The notes beneath the pieces were generated by a model. It saw nothing but the letters and a program-made list of their open reading frames with translations, had not been told where the DNA came from and searched no databases. From the NCBI GenBank assembly GCA_025769875.1, contig JAGFNK010000175.1:33338-97337 (forward strand): a stretch of 64,000 nucleotides of DNA, given 5' to 3'. This DNA is from Russula earlei (Eukaryota > Basidiomycota > Agaricomycetes > Russulales > Russulaceae). Both the position numbers and the translations under genes were made by a program. Within the stretch, counting starts at the first letter, position 1. Every line of letters starts with the position of its first letter. This document shows positions 33,912-44,385 of this stretch, in pieces.

Positions 33912-34082
33912 GGAACAAGTTGCACCCACATGTGTGTGAAGACACTGGCTCGGTGTTGACATGGACAGCCATGCCCACCAAGTGTACTTCTCAGACACTT
34001 GGACTGTTGTGATCAAGCTGACATCTACATTGAGTCCATGCCACCACTTGAGGGGGAGGAAACTTTGGCCTTCCCAAATTGC

Positions 34083-34573
34083 TGTTGAAGCAGATGGGTG
34101 CAGGTTATGATAACAGAGATAAGATCCTTAAGATCTATCAAAAGATATTTCAGTATTGTGTAAGACAAGACTGTAATTCAGTAATACCTATCAAAATATA
34201 TCTACAATGCATGATTAGATGCGATAGATAAGATAGCAAACAGTAAGTACTCACTTCAGTATTGTGTAAGACAAGACTGAAGTGATCTAGCTAATTGAGT
34301 GCCTCTTAAATATGCGAAAGCATCTCTAAGCAAAGTAATCATAACTACCAACTTGTATTATAAAGGATCAGTTTTTAGTAGCTACCAATTATCATCAATT
34401 AACTTATCATTGTAACATACACAGGCTGCGGCATCTGAGCTGAGCCAGTCCAGGCTGATCTGATGTGTGAGCAATGTGCATGAGCCTGGAGTGCCCGGTC
34501 CATGGGAGCTGATGCATTAACATGACTGGGTTGTGATTACATCAGACTGCCCAAAGCAGTGGTAATCTCAACA
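34083..34573 (+). repeat. solo LTR E1, target duplication ATTGC
   Basis: 491 bp, TGTTGAAG...CTCAACA, flanked by ATTGC at 34078-34082 and 34574-34578. The phrase CAGTATTGTGTAAGACAAGACTG occurs twice in near-identical form, a plan like that of the F LTR. Related to 63599-64000. Confidence 0.9.
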
Positions 34574-34825
34574 ATTGCCAAGTGAGCAGCCTGACACAGA
34601 TGACTGGGGCCTCCAAGAAGTCCCTGAGGAGAACCATGCTTCCCCTCAATCAGATGTCTTGGACCACATGCATGAGGCCTCAGACACCAAAGATGCACCT
34701 CAGCCTGCACCACCACTCCCAACTGCTCTGACCCCAATTTCTGGAGATGAAGGCAAGCACAAGCTCCACAATGGCCCCTGATGCTCCAAGTGCCTGCACA
34801 AGCCATTGCACATAGTGCATGATCT

Positions 34826-35356
34826 TGTTAAGATCTGTTCAATCTTAATACTTACTCTAGTGAAAGAGTTGCTTGATATAGTTCGAGCACTAAACTTCGA
34901 ATCCTTTGATATTATCTCAGGAAGAATGAGTGTAAGAGATGAGAAGGGCCTCTTTCACTTAGAGTAGTGACTTGGTTTGAGAGATTAAAAGTAAGGTGGA
35001 TTCCTTGTAAAGAGTAAGTCAAGCATAAGGCCCAACTCTCAATACACCTGAGTATTTATACCATATCTTGACAACAGCTAATCTGATTCGTACAATACTT
35101 GGGGAGCACATACCTGAGATCCAGTTGTGTCCAAAAACAAGGACCACAATTTGAAAGCATCAGAAATGACTCACACATGAGTCATTCTCTCCTAGTATCT
35201 GTCATCAGTCCATTAAGCAATCACTAAGCATCAATCATCCTATCAGTCAGCAATATCACTAAGCACCAGTCAGCAAATCAGTAAGCAACAGTAAGAGGAA
35301 ATGAGTAAGCAAGCATAGGTAAACAAATGGTCAGGGATGCAAATCGAATCCTAACA
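34826..35356 (+). repeat. solo LTR C1, target duplication GATCT
   Basis: 531 bp, TGTTAAGATCTG...CCTAACA, flanked by GATCT at 34821-34825 and 35357-35361. Inverted pair TGACTCA/TGAGTCA near 35166-35185 and a run of CACTAAGCA-type repeats near the 3' end. Confidence 0.92.
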
Positions 35357-36342
35357 GATCTTCAAGCAGGTGAGGGCATCACATCCACACACTGTGGAAC
35401 ACCAAGCATCACACAGGGTGTACAGCTGCCTGGCGCATTTGAAGACCTGGAAGAAGCAGGGGGAGTGTGGCTCACCCAGGATGGGCATCCCACTCTCCTT
35501 GAACACTTCAAGGGCTTTGAACACACATTTGCCATGGAGACTGCAGATGTGGAGGCTCTGGAACTGTGCTTGCTTGCAGAGGCCAAGCACTGCCCAGACT
35601 GGTCCCTCTGGCTCAAGGTGATTGAGGAGGAGCTTGCCATGCTCAAGGCTGCCAGCACCTGGCGATTTGAGGAGCCACCCCCCAGAGCGAACATCATTGG
35701 CTCCAAGTGGGTCTTCAAGGCCAAGACAGATGCTGCCAGGAATGTCATGCACTACAAGGCACGCTTCATTGCCCAGGGCTTCAGCCAGATCAGGGGTGTC
35801 AACTATGATGACACCTATGCCCTGGTCACATGCCTTGTATCATCATGCACCATCATCATGATGGCAAATCACCTCCACCTGGAGCTCCACCCAGTGGACA
35901 TCAAAGGTGCATATCTAAATGGAGTGCTCAACGATAATGAGGTGCTGCACATGCAGCATCCTCTGGGATTCAAGGATAGTAAGTGCAGGCATGCATTTGC
36001 TGCGCCTTGTGAAGACACTTTACAGCCTTAAGCAATCTGGCCGGCATTGGTATCAAAAACTAACATCAACTCATTAGGGTTCAAGCAATGTGCTGTGGAC
36101 CAAGCTGTCTTCTACAAGACCAAAAGTGAGGCTCTTGACATCAATGTTGTCATGGTGCACATTGATGACTGCACCATCACTGCAAGCAGTGTGTGCCTCA
36201 TTGACACCCTCAAGGCAGGTCTGTGCAAGCATGTTGAGCTTACAGACCTTGGTGAGCTCCATTGGATGCTTGGCATTGAGATCAAGTGAGACTGTGAGGC
36301 TGGCACCATCCATCTTTCCCAGTGCATGTACCTAGACATGAT
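35357..36342 (+). pseudogene. copia H element: reverse transcriptase region, truncated by B5
   Basis: RT blocks in order: LWLKVIEEELAMLKAASTW, NIIGSKWVFKAKTDA, HYKARFIAQGFSQIRGVNYDDTYA, LHPVDIKGAYLNGVLN (first catalytic Asp) and VVMVHIDDCTI (the YVDD block, here HIDD), then HVELTDLGELHWMLGIEI. A break near 35990-36045 shifts register. The element ends at 36342 where LTR B5 begins; RNase H and the 3' LTR are missing. Confidence 0.85.
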
Positions 36343-36732
36343 TGTTGGGACTCAGTGTTGAACAATCCAGTTCAAGAGTAAGATAGGAGCTGGGAGATGA
36401 GTCGACTGAGTTTGAGAACAAAGTTAGCAAAGAGCACAGTCCAAACAAGTAGCAAGTACCAGAGACGGACTGGTACTGGCTGTGAGAGGTGGTCATGGAA
36501 AGAGAGGGCCAGGATGTACTAGGTAGGGTGGTCACAAAGGAGTACCCTTGGAAACAGAGTGCCACAAATCAAATGGACAGTCTGAAGACTGTGTCTGCTA
36601 CTTTATTGAGTGCTCTTATACTACAAGGGAACTGCTAAATAGGGAACCTTGTTATCAAGCACACTTGTCGGATGAGTAAGAAGTCAGAGTATGCTCAGTA
36701 AGCTGCTGAGTAAGAAGGCTCCTATTGATGAG
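36343..36732 (-). repeat. LTR family B, partial copy B5
   Basis: Starts TGTTGGGACTCAGTGTTGAAC and follows the antisense of LTR B (compare 51724 onward) until ...CTATTGATGAG, where LTR C2 begins. The rest of B5 is found inverted at 37250-37611. Confidence 0.8.
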
Positions 36733-37249
36733 TGTTAAGATCTGACTGATCTTATTACTGACTCTTAGTGAAAGAGTTGCTTGATATAGTTCAAGCACTA
36801 GACTTTGAATCTGTTGATACTATCTCAGGAAGAATAGATGTAAGAGAAGAGAAGGGCCTCTTTCACTTAGAGCGATGACTTGAGTTTAGAGTTGTTGACA
36901 AGATAGTTATTTCTTGTAAGAGAGTAAGTCAAGCATAAGGCTCGACTTCTTGGTACAGCAGAGTATTTATATGATATCTTGACAATGGCTGATCCAATTT
37001 GTATGAAACTTGAGGTACGCATAGCCAAGGACCAGTAGTATCCAAAAACGTAGAGCGCAATTTGAAAGTATCAGAAATGACTCACGCATGAGTCATCCTT
37101 TCCTAGTATCTGTCATCAAATGGTAAGTGATAAGTAAGCAATCAGTAAGCTGACTACTAAGCAAATCACTAAGCAATCACTAAGCAGGAGTAAGCACAGA
37201 TGAGTCATCAAAGCATAGGTAAGCAGACGAGAACACGAGAATCCTAACA
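36733..37249 (+). repeat. LTR C2 inserted in B5
   Basis: 517 bp, TGTTAAGATCTG...CCTAACA. Left flank ATGAG (36728-36732). The right flank ATGAG is not next to it but appears at the inverted junction near 37611 (CTCTTACTCAT|TGTTAGG), showing the duplication was separated by an inversion. Confidence 0.85.
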
Positions 37250-37707
37250 ACTGAGTGGCAACCCTTTTAGCAGTAAAAGACAGTATTATAGCTTCTCTAA
37301 GGACCCTTTAGGATGACTCTAAGTGTCCTACAAGAGGCACTAACAAGACACTAAAAGCCCTACAACATGTTATTAGACTAACTCTAATAACCGTAGAATG
37401 AACTATAAAGCAATACTAAGGACCTTAATATAAGTATTAGGGTCAACTCTAAGGACCCTGATGGAACTATATAAGGGACCTTATAGGCAACTCTATCAAA
37501 CTACAAGTCCTCAAATGACCCGCCCTAAACTAACTAACAGTAAATGAATCAGGTGCTTTGCATGTGTACTAAAGCAGTGAACATGTGGACAGTAAAGGCT
37601 CTTACTCATTGTTAGGATTCTCATGTTCTTGTCTGCTTACCTATGCTTTGATGACTCATCTGTAGCTTACTCTTGCTTAGTGATTGCTTAGTGATTTGCT
37701 TAGTGGC
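37250..37707 (-). repeat. inverted block: rest of B5 plus the 3' end of a C LTR
   Basis: 37250-37611 is the part of LTR B that should follow C2 but in opposite orientation; 37612-37707 is the reverse complement of about 95 bp of the C end. It terminates at LTR D1. Confidence 0.75.
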
Positions 37708-38489
37708 TGTTACAAACCAAGGCCAGGTCCTGGCCATATATTGTCCTATTTCACTCAAGAGAGACCTCTCTCACTTTACATTGCCAACTCACTTCTGTTT
37801 CTTGGGCTACCCCTCCTGTGGTGCAAGATATCGCTATTGCAAAGGCACTATAACATGACCAGACACCCATTTCCTAATCAGGTAATCATTGCGTGGCAGC
37901 CACATGGCCACCCAGCCATCAAGAACCTGAAACAGTGGCACAAACTCCTAGAAACTGTTGCATAACTCATCTGATGTCATCAAGGCTCCAATGACATCAT
38001 GGCTGACTGAGCAACTCCACAGTGACCTCATAGATTCACTACGCGCTCCACAGTGACATCATAATGATGTCATCACTCCACAATGATCAGTAATATGCTC
38101 AGTAAGCCTGAAACTTGACACAAGTGAGTTTATGCCTCTGTAGTCCTATTGGATGGTACCAAAGGGTCTAGAATAGTTCCAGTTCGTTGTAATTGACCCT
38201 GTACACTGTATATAAGCCCCAATATAGCATGGCAGTTTTCAGACTGTCCATTTATGATACTCTCATCTTCCTGGGTACTCCCCTGCAACTGCTCAGTTTA
38301 AAGCCCCTTGCTGCACTGGCCTCCACTCTTCGCCTCTGCCTCCAGCAACATGTACCAGTCCCCATCTGGTACATTCTAGTCATTTGGCTTGTCCTCTTGT
38401 TCAACACTGCCTATGCTGTGTACCATCTGTTCCGACCCTTGCCCACTTGCTCCTGAGTCCTTAAAGGATCAGCAGTACATGTCTTGACA
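37708..38489 (+). repeat. LTR D1, 5' LTR of the gypsy-type element
   Basis: 782 bp, TGTTACAAACC...CATGTCTTGACA. TATA box CTGTATATAAGCCC near 38205-38218. Followed two bases later by a TGG-starting primer-site candidate. The left flank is GTGGC. Confidence 0.9.
38229..38456 (+). CDS. LTR-embedded membrane mini-ORF, 75 aa
   Basis: ATG at 38229 just after the TATA box, TGA at 38454-38456, entirely inside LTR D1. N-terminus MAVFRLSIYD, then a single membrane segment (VPIWYILVIWLVLLFNTAYA) and a short tail. Matching frames occur in LTR B copies (for example 43196-43419 and 40697-40860), with LRLSIC, LASSLRDCSTL and VPLWYLLLLWTLLLAHA, but without the ATG. It would be the first ORF on the genomic transcript. 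It may be translated, or be just LTR homology. Confidence 0.5.
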   Translation: MAVFRLSIYDTLIFLGTPLQLLSLKPLAALASTLRLCLQQHVPVPIWYILVIWLVLLFNTAYAVYHLFRPLPTCS

Positions 38490-38503
38490 TCTGGACAGTC
38501 TCT
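38490..38503 (+). other. primer-binding site candidate shared with the B3 element
   Basis: TCTGGACAGTCTCT directly follows the LTR. The same TCTGGACAGTCTCT follows LTR B3 on the minus strand (51710-51723). A TGG start one or two bases after the LTR fits a tRNA 3' CCA. Confidence 0.6.
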
Positions 38504-38527
38504 CATCATTCTTGTATTGACCAGCGA

Positions 38528-39388
38528 ATGCTCAAGTGTCCACTCCCAACTCCCCCACTTCCCTGCATCTCCCTTCTCCTCTCCAGCCTACTCCATGCAC
38601 TGCCCTTCACATTCTTACTGAAGACATCGACCCAGTCGACACATCCTCGCCCCTTAGCATCCTATACTCCCCAACAGCCCCACCATCATCTCCCAATGCT
38701 CCCCAGCCTATCCCAGGTGACTTTAGTCCTGTCGGCACTCCCCCTCCAGCACAGAACAAACAACAGCAAGTGGACCAGTCCTCCCTTGCCTGAAGGCTTC
38801 CTTGACTGTCCTCCCTACACAGCATTCCGCTTCCACCCTCATCAGTACTTTGTCCTTCCCACCACCAATTTTTCCCATGAGCAGTGGCGTCCCCTCCATG
38901 ACTTGTACCACCAAGACTACCTGGGACACATCCCTATTACAGACCAGTTGAGTCGTTGCGCCTTCACAGACACCTACACCACTGCCTTTCATACATGCAT
39001 TGTCCACACTTTTGCTGTGGAGCTTTCCAATGCTGCCCTTGCCACTGAGTACAACTTAACCCCCTTCGGCATCTGTTCCAACATTGGGATATACGCCCCG
39101 GACGCTGACTTCCCCCTCAGATGCATCACATACATTTTTAATACTTTGTTGTTTAGGAAACTTCTTACCTTGCCTGCTGTTTACTCCCCTGCTTACAAAG
39201 GGTCATTTTGCTTATCTATCGTACACAATTTCTTGGATGGACGCCTTGCTTTTGCTTATGGTTACTTACATTTTGAGGAGAACAGTAACCGTGTGTCCCT
39301 ACTGTCACTACTCAACTTACACGGTCGACACCATATGATTCAATCCCCAGCTACTTTGTTTTTGTTTCACACCTTGTATTCCCGCTAA
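38528..39388 (+). CDS. ORF1 of the D element, 286 aa, unknown family
   Basis: First ORF after the primer site. Pro/Thr-rich N-terminus (~90 aa), then a folded-looking part shared with the minus-strand frame at 50830-51723: PEGFLDC, FHPHQYF, VHTFAVEL, FGICSNIGIY, DADFPLRCITYIFN, LPAVYSPAYKGSF and FLDGRLAFAYGYL. No protease, RT, integrase or zinc motif. Not Gag: gag lies 4 kb downstream. A hairpin (39442-39459) and AATAAA copies (about 39479-39495) follow the stop. I do not recognise the family. Confidence 0.65.
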   Translation: MLKCPLPTPPLPCISLLLSSLLHALPFTFLLKTSTQSTHPRPLASYTPQQPHHHLPMLPSLSQVTLVLSALPLQHRTNNSKWTSPPLPEGFLDCPPYTAFRFHPHQYFVLPTTNFSHEQWRPLHDLYHQDYLGHIPITDQLSRCAFTDTYTTAFHTCIVHTFAVELSNAALATEYNLTPFGICSNIGIYAPDADFPLRCITYIFNTLLFRKLLTLPAVYSPAYKGSFCLSIVHNFLDGRLAFAYGYLHFEENSNRVSLLSLLNLHGRHHMIQSPATLFLFHTLYSR

Positions 39389-39441
39389 CCCTCTTGAAAT
39401 AATCGAGAGGTACCATCTCAAAACCATAGATCTTGCGCACA

Positions 39442-39459
39442 GTTCTTAAAAGTAAGAAC
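39442..39459 (+). other. conserved hairpin between ORF1 and ORF2
   Basis: GTTCTTAAAAGTAAGAAC, a perfect 7-bp stem with an AAAG loop. The minus-strand relative has the same stem with a longer loop at 50804-50823, inside a longer conserved stretch (TGCACAGTTCTTA..TAAGAAC..CCTTGTA). Confidence 0.65.
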
Positions 39460-39484
39460 CATCCTTGTAATGTGTCAATAAAGA

Positions 39485-41250
39485 TTGAATAAAGCTTCTT
39501 TTGTCTTAACTAAAGTGCCTCGAGAATACACCTTAGAAGAAGACGAAGAAGAAGACGCTATCACTAGACACGTCCTAACTCTAAATCACTATCAAACCTG
39601 GGTTTCCGCTGCATTCCCTGTTGCTACCCTAACAAACCTACATGATGTACCAGGAATAGAATCACCCCACGAGGACTTTCCCCACCTTATTGTCAAAGAA
39701 TTCCTTGAAGTCTTACCCTTTGGACAACTCTTAAGCCACAATGAACACGCACTATACCTAAAAACCCTTGGTTGACTTCTACCACCAGCATGACAACAAC
39801 TATTGTATTGGCAACTCGCTCAAGCAAAAAACATCCAAGGACAACTGGTTGATTACCAGTCCTTATGCTCCAGTGAATTGAACCTTTGGACCAGGATCAT
39901 CCAGCCACATCACCATCTCATCATTAATTCTTTAAGAACAGGGTATCGCCTGTTTTACCTGGCCTGGACATACATCAGCTACTATTGTCTCTGTCATGAA
40001 CCATTCCCCGGAGAGGGCCCTTGAAGGACCCTTCCTTATAGGAGGAAACCAGCCTCTATGATGCCACCCTGTTCACACGAGCAAAAGGGGTGAGTAGAGG
40101 TGTCCACAATATTGCGCGCGCATTGTTGCGCGAGCGATTCTCGGCACAATCGACATACAGCAAGCCCCACTTAAAGGCAACCCTTCTAGCAACTAAGGAC
40201 AGTATTAGAGCCTTCCTAAGGACCCTTTGGAACGACCCTAGGAACTCTACAATAGGTACTAACCTAGTATCAAAGGCCCTACAACGCGTTATTAGACCAA
40301 CTCTAATAACTATAGAATGAACTATAAGGCAACACTAAGGACCTTAATAGAAGTATTAGGGTACTCTAAGGACCCTAATAGAACTATATAAGGGCCTTAT
40401 AAGATAACACGATTCCATAACCAAACTACAAGTCCTCAAATGACCGGCCCTAAACTAACTAACAGGAAATGAATCAGGTGCTTGCACGTGTACTAAAGCA
40501 GTGAACACGTGGACAATGGAAGCTCTTACTCATCAAGAGAAGCTTCTTACTCAGCAGCTTACTGAGCATGACTGAGCATGCTCAGTAAGCGTCCTCCGAC
40601 TTCTTACTCATCACTCTATTGTGCTTGATAACAAGGTTATGACTTGTTCCCTATTTAGCAGCTCTCTTGTAGTATATAAGCGCTCAATAAAGTAGCAGAC
40701 AGTCCTCAGACTGTCCATTTGTTTACGGCACTCTCTACCCCTGGGATACTCCTTTAAGGACCATCCCCTTGTGACTACCCTGGCCTCTTCCCTGCATGAT
40801 TGCTCGACTCTCACAGTAACAGTTCCTCTCTGGTATCTGTTACTACTCTGGACTCTACTTCTTGCCCACGCAGTCTCTCACTGTCTAGTTCTTACCACCT
40901 ACGCCTCAACAGAATACAAAGGGAAAAACCAATCTTATGTCCAACTTGCTATTGTACCAGGAATACACAACACCTTTGATTGGGAAACTAACTCGTGGTT
41001 ATATGATGCAGAATACAATCAACCTTGGGCAATTACCAGCCCAGATGCCTCATTTACTGGTCCTCCTGCATACTATTCAGTTCCAGCAATCCTAGAAGTC
41101 TCAAGTCTTGCCCCTCAACCCCTCACACCAATTCAAACCACCGTCCCAACTAGCCAAGAAGGTTGGTCTGCCAGCACAGAAGACACTGAGTCAAATCTGT
41201 GGACAGCAAGGTGTAACTGCAAAACAGAGTATTGCACGTGCAACTATTGA
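39485..41250 (+). pseudogene. ORF2 of the D element, split by solo LTR B1
   Basis: Pieces: 39485-39775 (EEDAITRHVLTLNHY), 39803-39991 (LLYWQLAQAKNI, CSSELNLWTRIIQPHHHLI), and after B1 40873-41250 (YKGKNQSYVQLAIVPG, NSWLYDAEYN, TGPPAYYSVP). All align in order with the minus-strand frames at 50030-50762 (LLFWHLSNSRNFD, DEKLWTEVILPQHYALV, WEGQVTLQLAFVEG, YSLPPAVYTGPP). Family unknown. A few stops and shifts show decay. Confidence 0.6.
39992..40872 (+). repeat. solo LTR B1, probable target duplication GTCTC
   Basis: TGTCATGAACC...CCCACGCA, 881 bp, with GTCTC at 39987-39991 and 40873-40877. It lacks the last ~80 bp of other B copies, ending at CCCACGCA, so either this is a shorter variant or the match is luck. 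ORF2 sequence is found on both sides. Confidence 0.7.
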
Positions 41251-42462
41251 CCAGATACACCTACTACTCTGGACAGAATTACCTTGTGGACACCAGGCGA
41301 TTACCACCTCCCTTTTCAGTAATTCTGGCTCCTTGACACAGAAGATGTGCAACGTCTCAGCAAGCTCCCTCTAGAGAAACAGTTCCCAACGCAAGAGGAT
41401 TCCTTGTTGAAAGACCATTACCTCCTACTCCCCCTGACACCTACATACCCTTGTTTACTAGTTGTATTCCTACACCTGTCATACCTTCTCAACCCTTTGC
41501 ATCGCCATTTGTTGAATCACCTGATAGTATCAACATTAGAAATACTGAACTTCACTCCTATCTACCACAACAATCCTTCTTAGCCCTAAACCTACCTATG
41601 CAATCAAAGAGGGAACTACTTGAATTCAAGGACTATTGTACACAAGCTTGGCATTTTAGAACAACACACTTTGTAGTGTATCAACATCCCACTAAAGAGA
41701 TAAACGACTTTGCTATCTCCCCAGCAGAATTTGAAGGATACTTGTGGAAAACTTGAGTAGTCTTAACCCAAAGTAGCATCACCAAAGAATACTCCCAAAT
41801 CTACTTAAGAAAACACCAAGGAAGACCCAACTCCATTTGAATGAAACTGGCCTACACCATTACATATCCTTGGAACAATGGTCATTGGACTATAACTGTC
41901 GTCTAAAATTATGAGCACTAGAAGGGACATTACCAATGACAAAGAAAATCTAATTCCACTTTTATTTGAAAGCCTCAGCTATGACACCCAAGACCACTGT
42001 TACTGAGGAAATTTTGCTGGAAAACCTATTATCAATCATGGAAATCTTTCAGACACTTGGTTCTACGAAGACAACAATGATGAAGTTACCACTGCTCAAC
42101 TTAAAGCAGCAGCCCCAGGAGCAGAGAACGTTCGAGATTTCAATCCCTATAACTATACAGGTCTCTTCCTAGACAAACCAGTCAAGTGGAGCCGATCTAG
42201 AAAATATTGGGTTTACTACAGCAACCGAGAGGTCGATTTTACTGCCAGAACAACTCAAGAAGTTACTGCCATCCTAGGAACTGCACCAAGCACTCGAAGT
42301 GCTACTCCAGGACCCTCCACCCGACATAATACTCAACAACCTACTCCTCATACAGTTAGCAATGTACCACAAACAATCCCTTGAGCACTCACTCCAACTA
42401 GAATCCAGTTACAAGGCTCAGCCCCACCTATTGTTACAACTGCAACAACTCAGAACCCCACC
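41251..42462 (+). pseudogene. ORF3 region of the D element, unknown
   Basis: Degraded frames between ORF2 and gag: 41451-41756 (LNLPMQSKRELLEFKDYCTQ, FRTTHFVVYQHPT, EFEGYLWKT), then continuing with several stops (YPWNNGHWTITV). Composition is protein-like; no domain recognised. Confidence 0.45.
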
Positions 42463-44385
42463 ATGTCAAGCAATCCATGCCTTGTAGTGTCATGAACCAT
42501 TCTCCGGAGAGGGCCCTTGAAGGACCCTTCCTTATAGGAGGAAACCCAGTCTCTATGGTGTCACCCTGTTCACATGAGCAAAAGGGGTGAGTAGAGGTGT
42601 CCACAATATCGCGCGCGCATTGTTGTGCGAGCGATTCTCGGCACAATCGACATACAGCAAGCCCCACTTAAAGGCAACCCTTCTAGCAACAAAAGACAGT
42701 ATTAGGGCCTTCCTAAGGACCCTTTGGAACGACCCTAGGAGCTCTACAATAGGCACTAACCTAGTATCAAAGGCCCTACAACACGTTATTAGACTGACTC
42801 TAATAACTATAGAATGAACTATAAGGCAATACTAAGGACCTTAATAGAAGTATGAGGGTCGACTCTAAGGACCCTAATAGAACTATATAAGGGCCTTATA
42901 AGATAACACTATTCCCTAACCAAACTACAAGTCCTCAAATGACCGGCCCTAAACTAACTAGCAGGAAATGAATCAGGTGCTCGCATGTGCACTAAGCAGT
43001 GAACACAGGGACAATGGAAGCTCTTACTCATCAAGAGAAGCCTTCTTACTCAGCAGCTTACTGAGCATGACTGAACATGCTCAGTAAGCGTCCTCCGACT
43101 TCTTACTCATCACTCTATTGTGCTTGATAACAAGGTTATGACTTGTTCCCTATTTAGCAGTTCTCTTGTAGTATATAAGCGCTCAATAAAGTAGCGGACA
43201 GTCCTCAGACTGTCCATTTGTTTACGGCACTCTCTATTCCTGGGATACTCCTTTAAGGACCATCCCCTTGTGTCTATCCTGGCCTCCTCTCTGCGTGATT
43301 GCTCTACTCTCATGGTGACCGTGCCTCTCTGGTATCTGTTACTACTCTGGACTTTACTCCTTGCCCACGCTGTCTTGGACGTCTATCGACTCGTCTTCGA
43401 GCTTATCCCTCACTCTTGAACTGGATAGCTCAACAGTGAGTCTTGACATGTAGGAACTGCACCAGAACCCTTCGATGGAAAGGCTGATAATGCAGAGGCC
43501 TTTTGGGCAGCCTTAGCTAATTATTACTATATCAATGGTGACTCCTTTACAGATGAAAGCAAGAAAGTTGCCGCTGCACTAACCCACTTTAAAGTAGGAA
43601 CACCTGCTGGAGCATGGGCTAGAGAACAAACCACCAAAGCTATGGCTCATATGGTAGCAGACTATGGATCATGGGACGACTTCAAGAAAGCCTTTGCTGA
43701 TCATTTCATCCTTCCAGAAGCAGAATTGGCCTCCGCTAACACCATGCACACCTATTATCAAGGGAAACTACCATTTAATGAATGGTATCAGAAATGGTCA
43801 CACCACGCATCATGAGCTACCACCGATGAAAGGACAAAGATGTACGCATTCAGGAAGAACATTAATCCAGCCCTACATCAGAAGATATTGGGAATCACAC
43901 CGACACCAACCACACTTGCAGCCCTTGTCAAAGCAGCAAGAGAATTTGACAACCTTTTTCACCTATACAATTCCACTGCCTTTTGAGGAAGATGCTCTGT
44001 GCATACCCAAGGATTAAACACTCAAGGATCAGACAATCCATTGGAAATTAACCTGTACCAAGGAGAACCGAACAAACAACCTTGGGAATCCAGAAGTGAA
44101 AGAAAACCCCTCACAGATGCAGAGAAAGAGTTTCGATGCAAGAACAACCTCTGTTATTACTGTGGAAAAAAGAATCATATGGCAAACCAATGTAGAGCAA
44201 AAAAAGCAGCCCAAGGATGCCAACGACAAGGATCTTGCCCCCAAACAGTAAGAGCTACTACTATCCAAGATGAAAATATCGAACCTGCACAAGAAGAACC
44301 AGTTCCTGTTGCATCATTGACCACCTGGAGAGATACACTTGCAGACTCAATTCCTCGCCCTAGATCAGCTCCTATGGTTTTTTAA
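42463..44385 (+). pseudogene. gypsy-type Gag, split by solo LTR B2
   Basis: ATG at 42463 (MSSNPCL), then after the LTR VGTAPEPFDGKADNAEAFWA, YYYINGDSFTDESKKV, FKVGTPAGAWA, DFKKAFADHF and YQGKLPFNEWYQKWS: the Retrotrans_gag fold of Ty3/gypsy elements. CCHC knuckle CYYCGKKNHMANQC at about 44153-44194. Stops are TGA (after HHAS and after STAF) plus small shifts. Confidence 0.85.
42488..43448 (+). repeat. solo LTR B2, target duplication TGTAG
   Basis: 961 bp, TGTCATGAACC...GAGTCTTGACA, flanked by TGTAG at 42483-42487 and 43449-43453. TATA-like ACTATATAAGGGCC and a second AGTATATAAGCGC followed by CAATAAAG. The complete LTR-internal membrane frame is open here to the TGA at 43417-43419. Confidence 0.95.

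Larger units (their letters stand above)
33060..34825 (+). pseudogene. copia H element: integrase C-terminus in three pieces
   Basis: Host segments left between insertions: 33060-33087 (VHDKAKGN), 33912-34082 (KLHPHV, then MDSHAHQVYFSDTWTVV, the copia DEDSHAHRVYW block, and LEGEETLAFPN), and 34574-34825 (acidic/Pro-rich linker PSEQPDTDDWGLQEVPEE, ending KPLHIVHDL). Each joins the next when the LTR and one target copy are removed. Confidence 0.75.

Noticed and set aside
36343..37707. A CRISPR-like or satellite array (repeated CACTAAGCA-type words)
   Set aside because: The words are part of LTR C, irregularly spaced, and the genome is eukaryotic.
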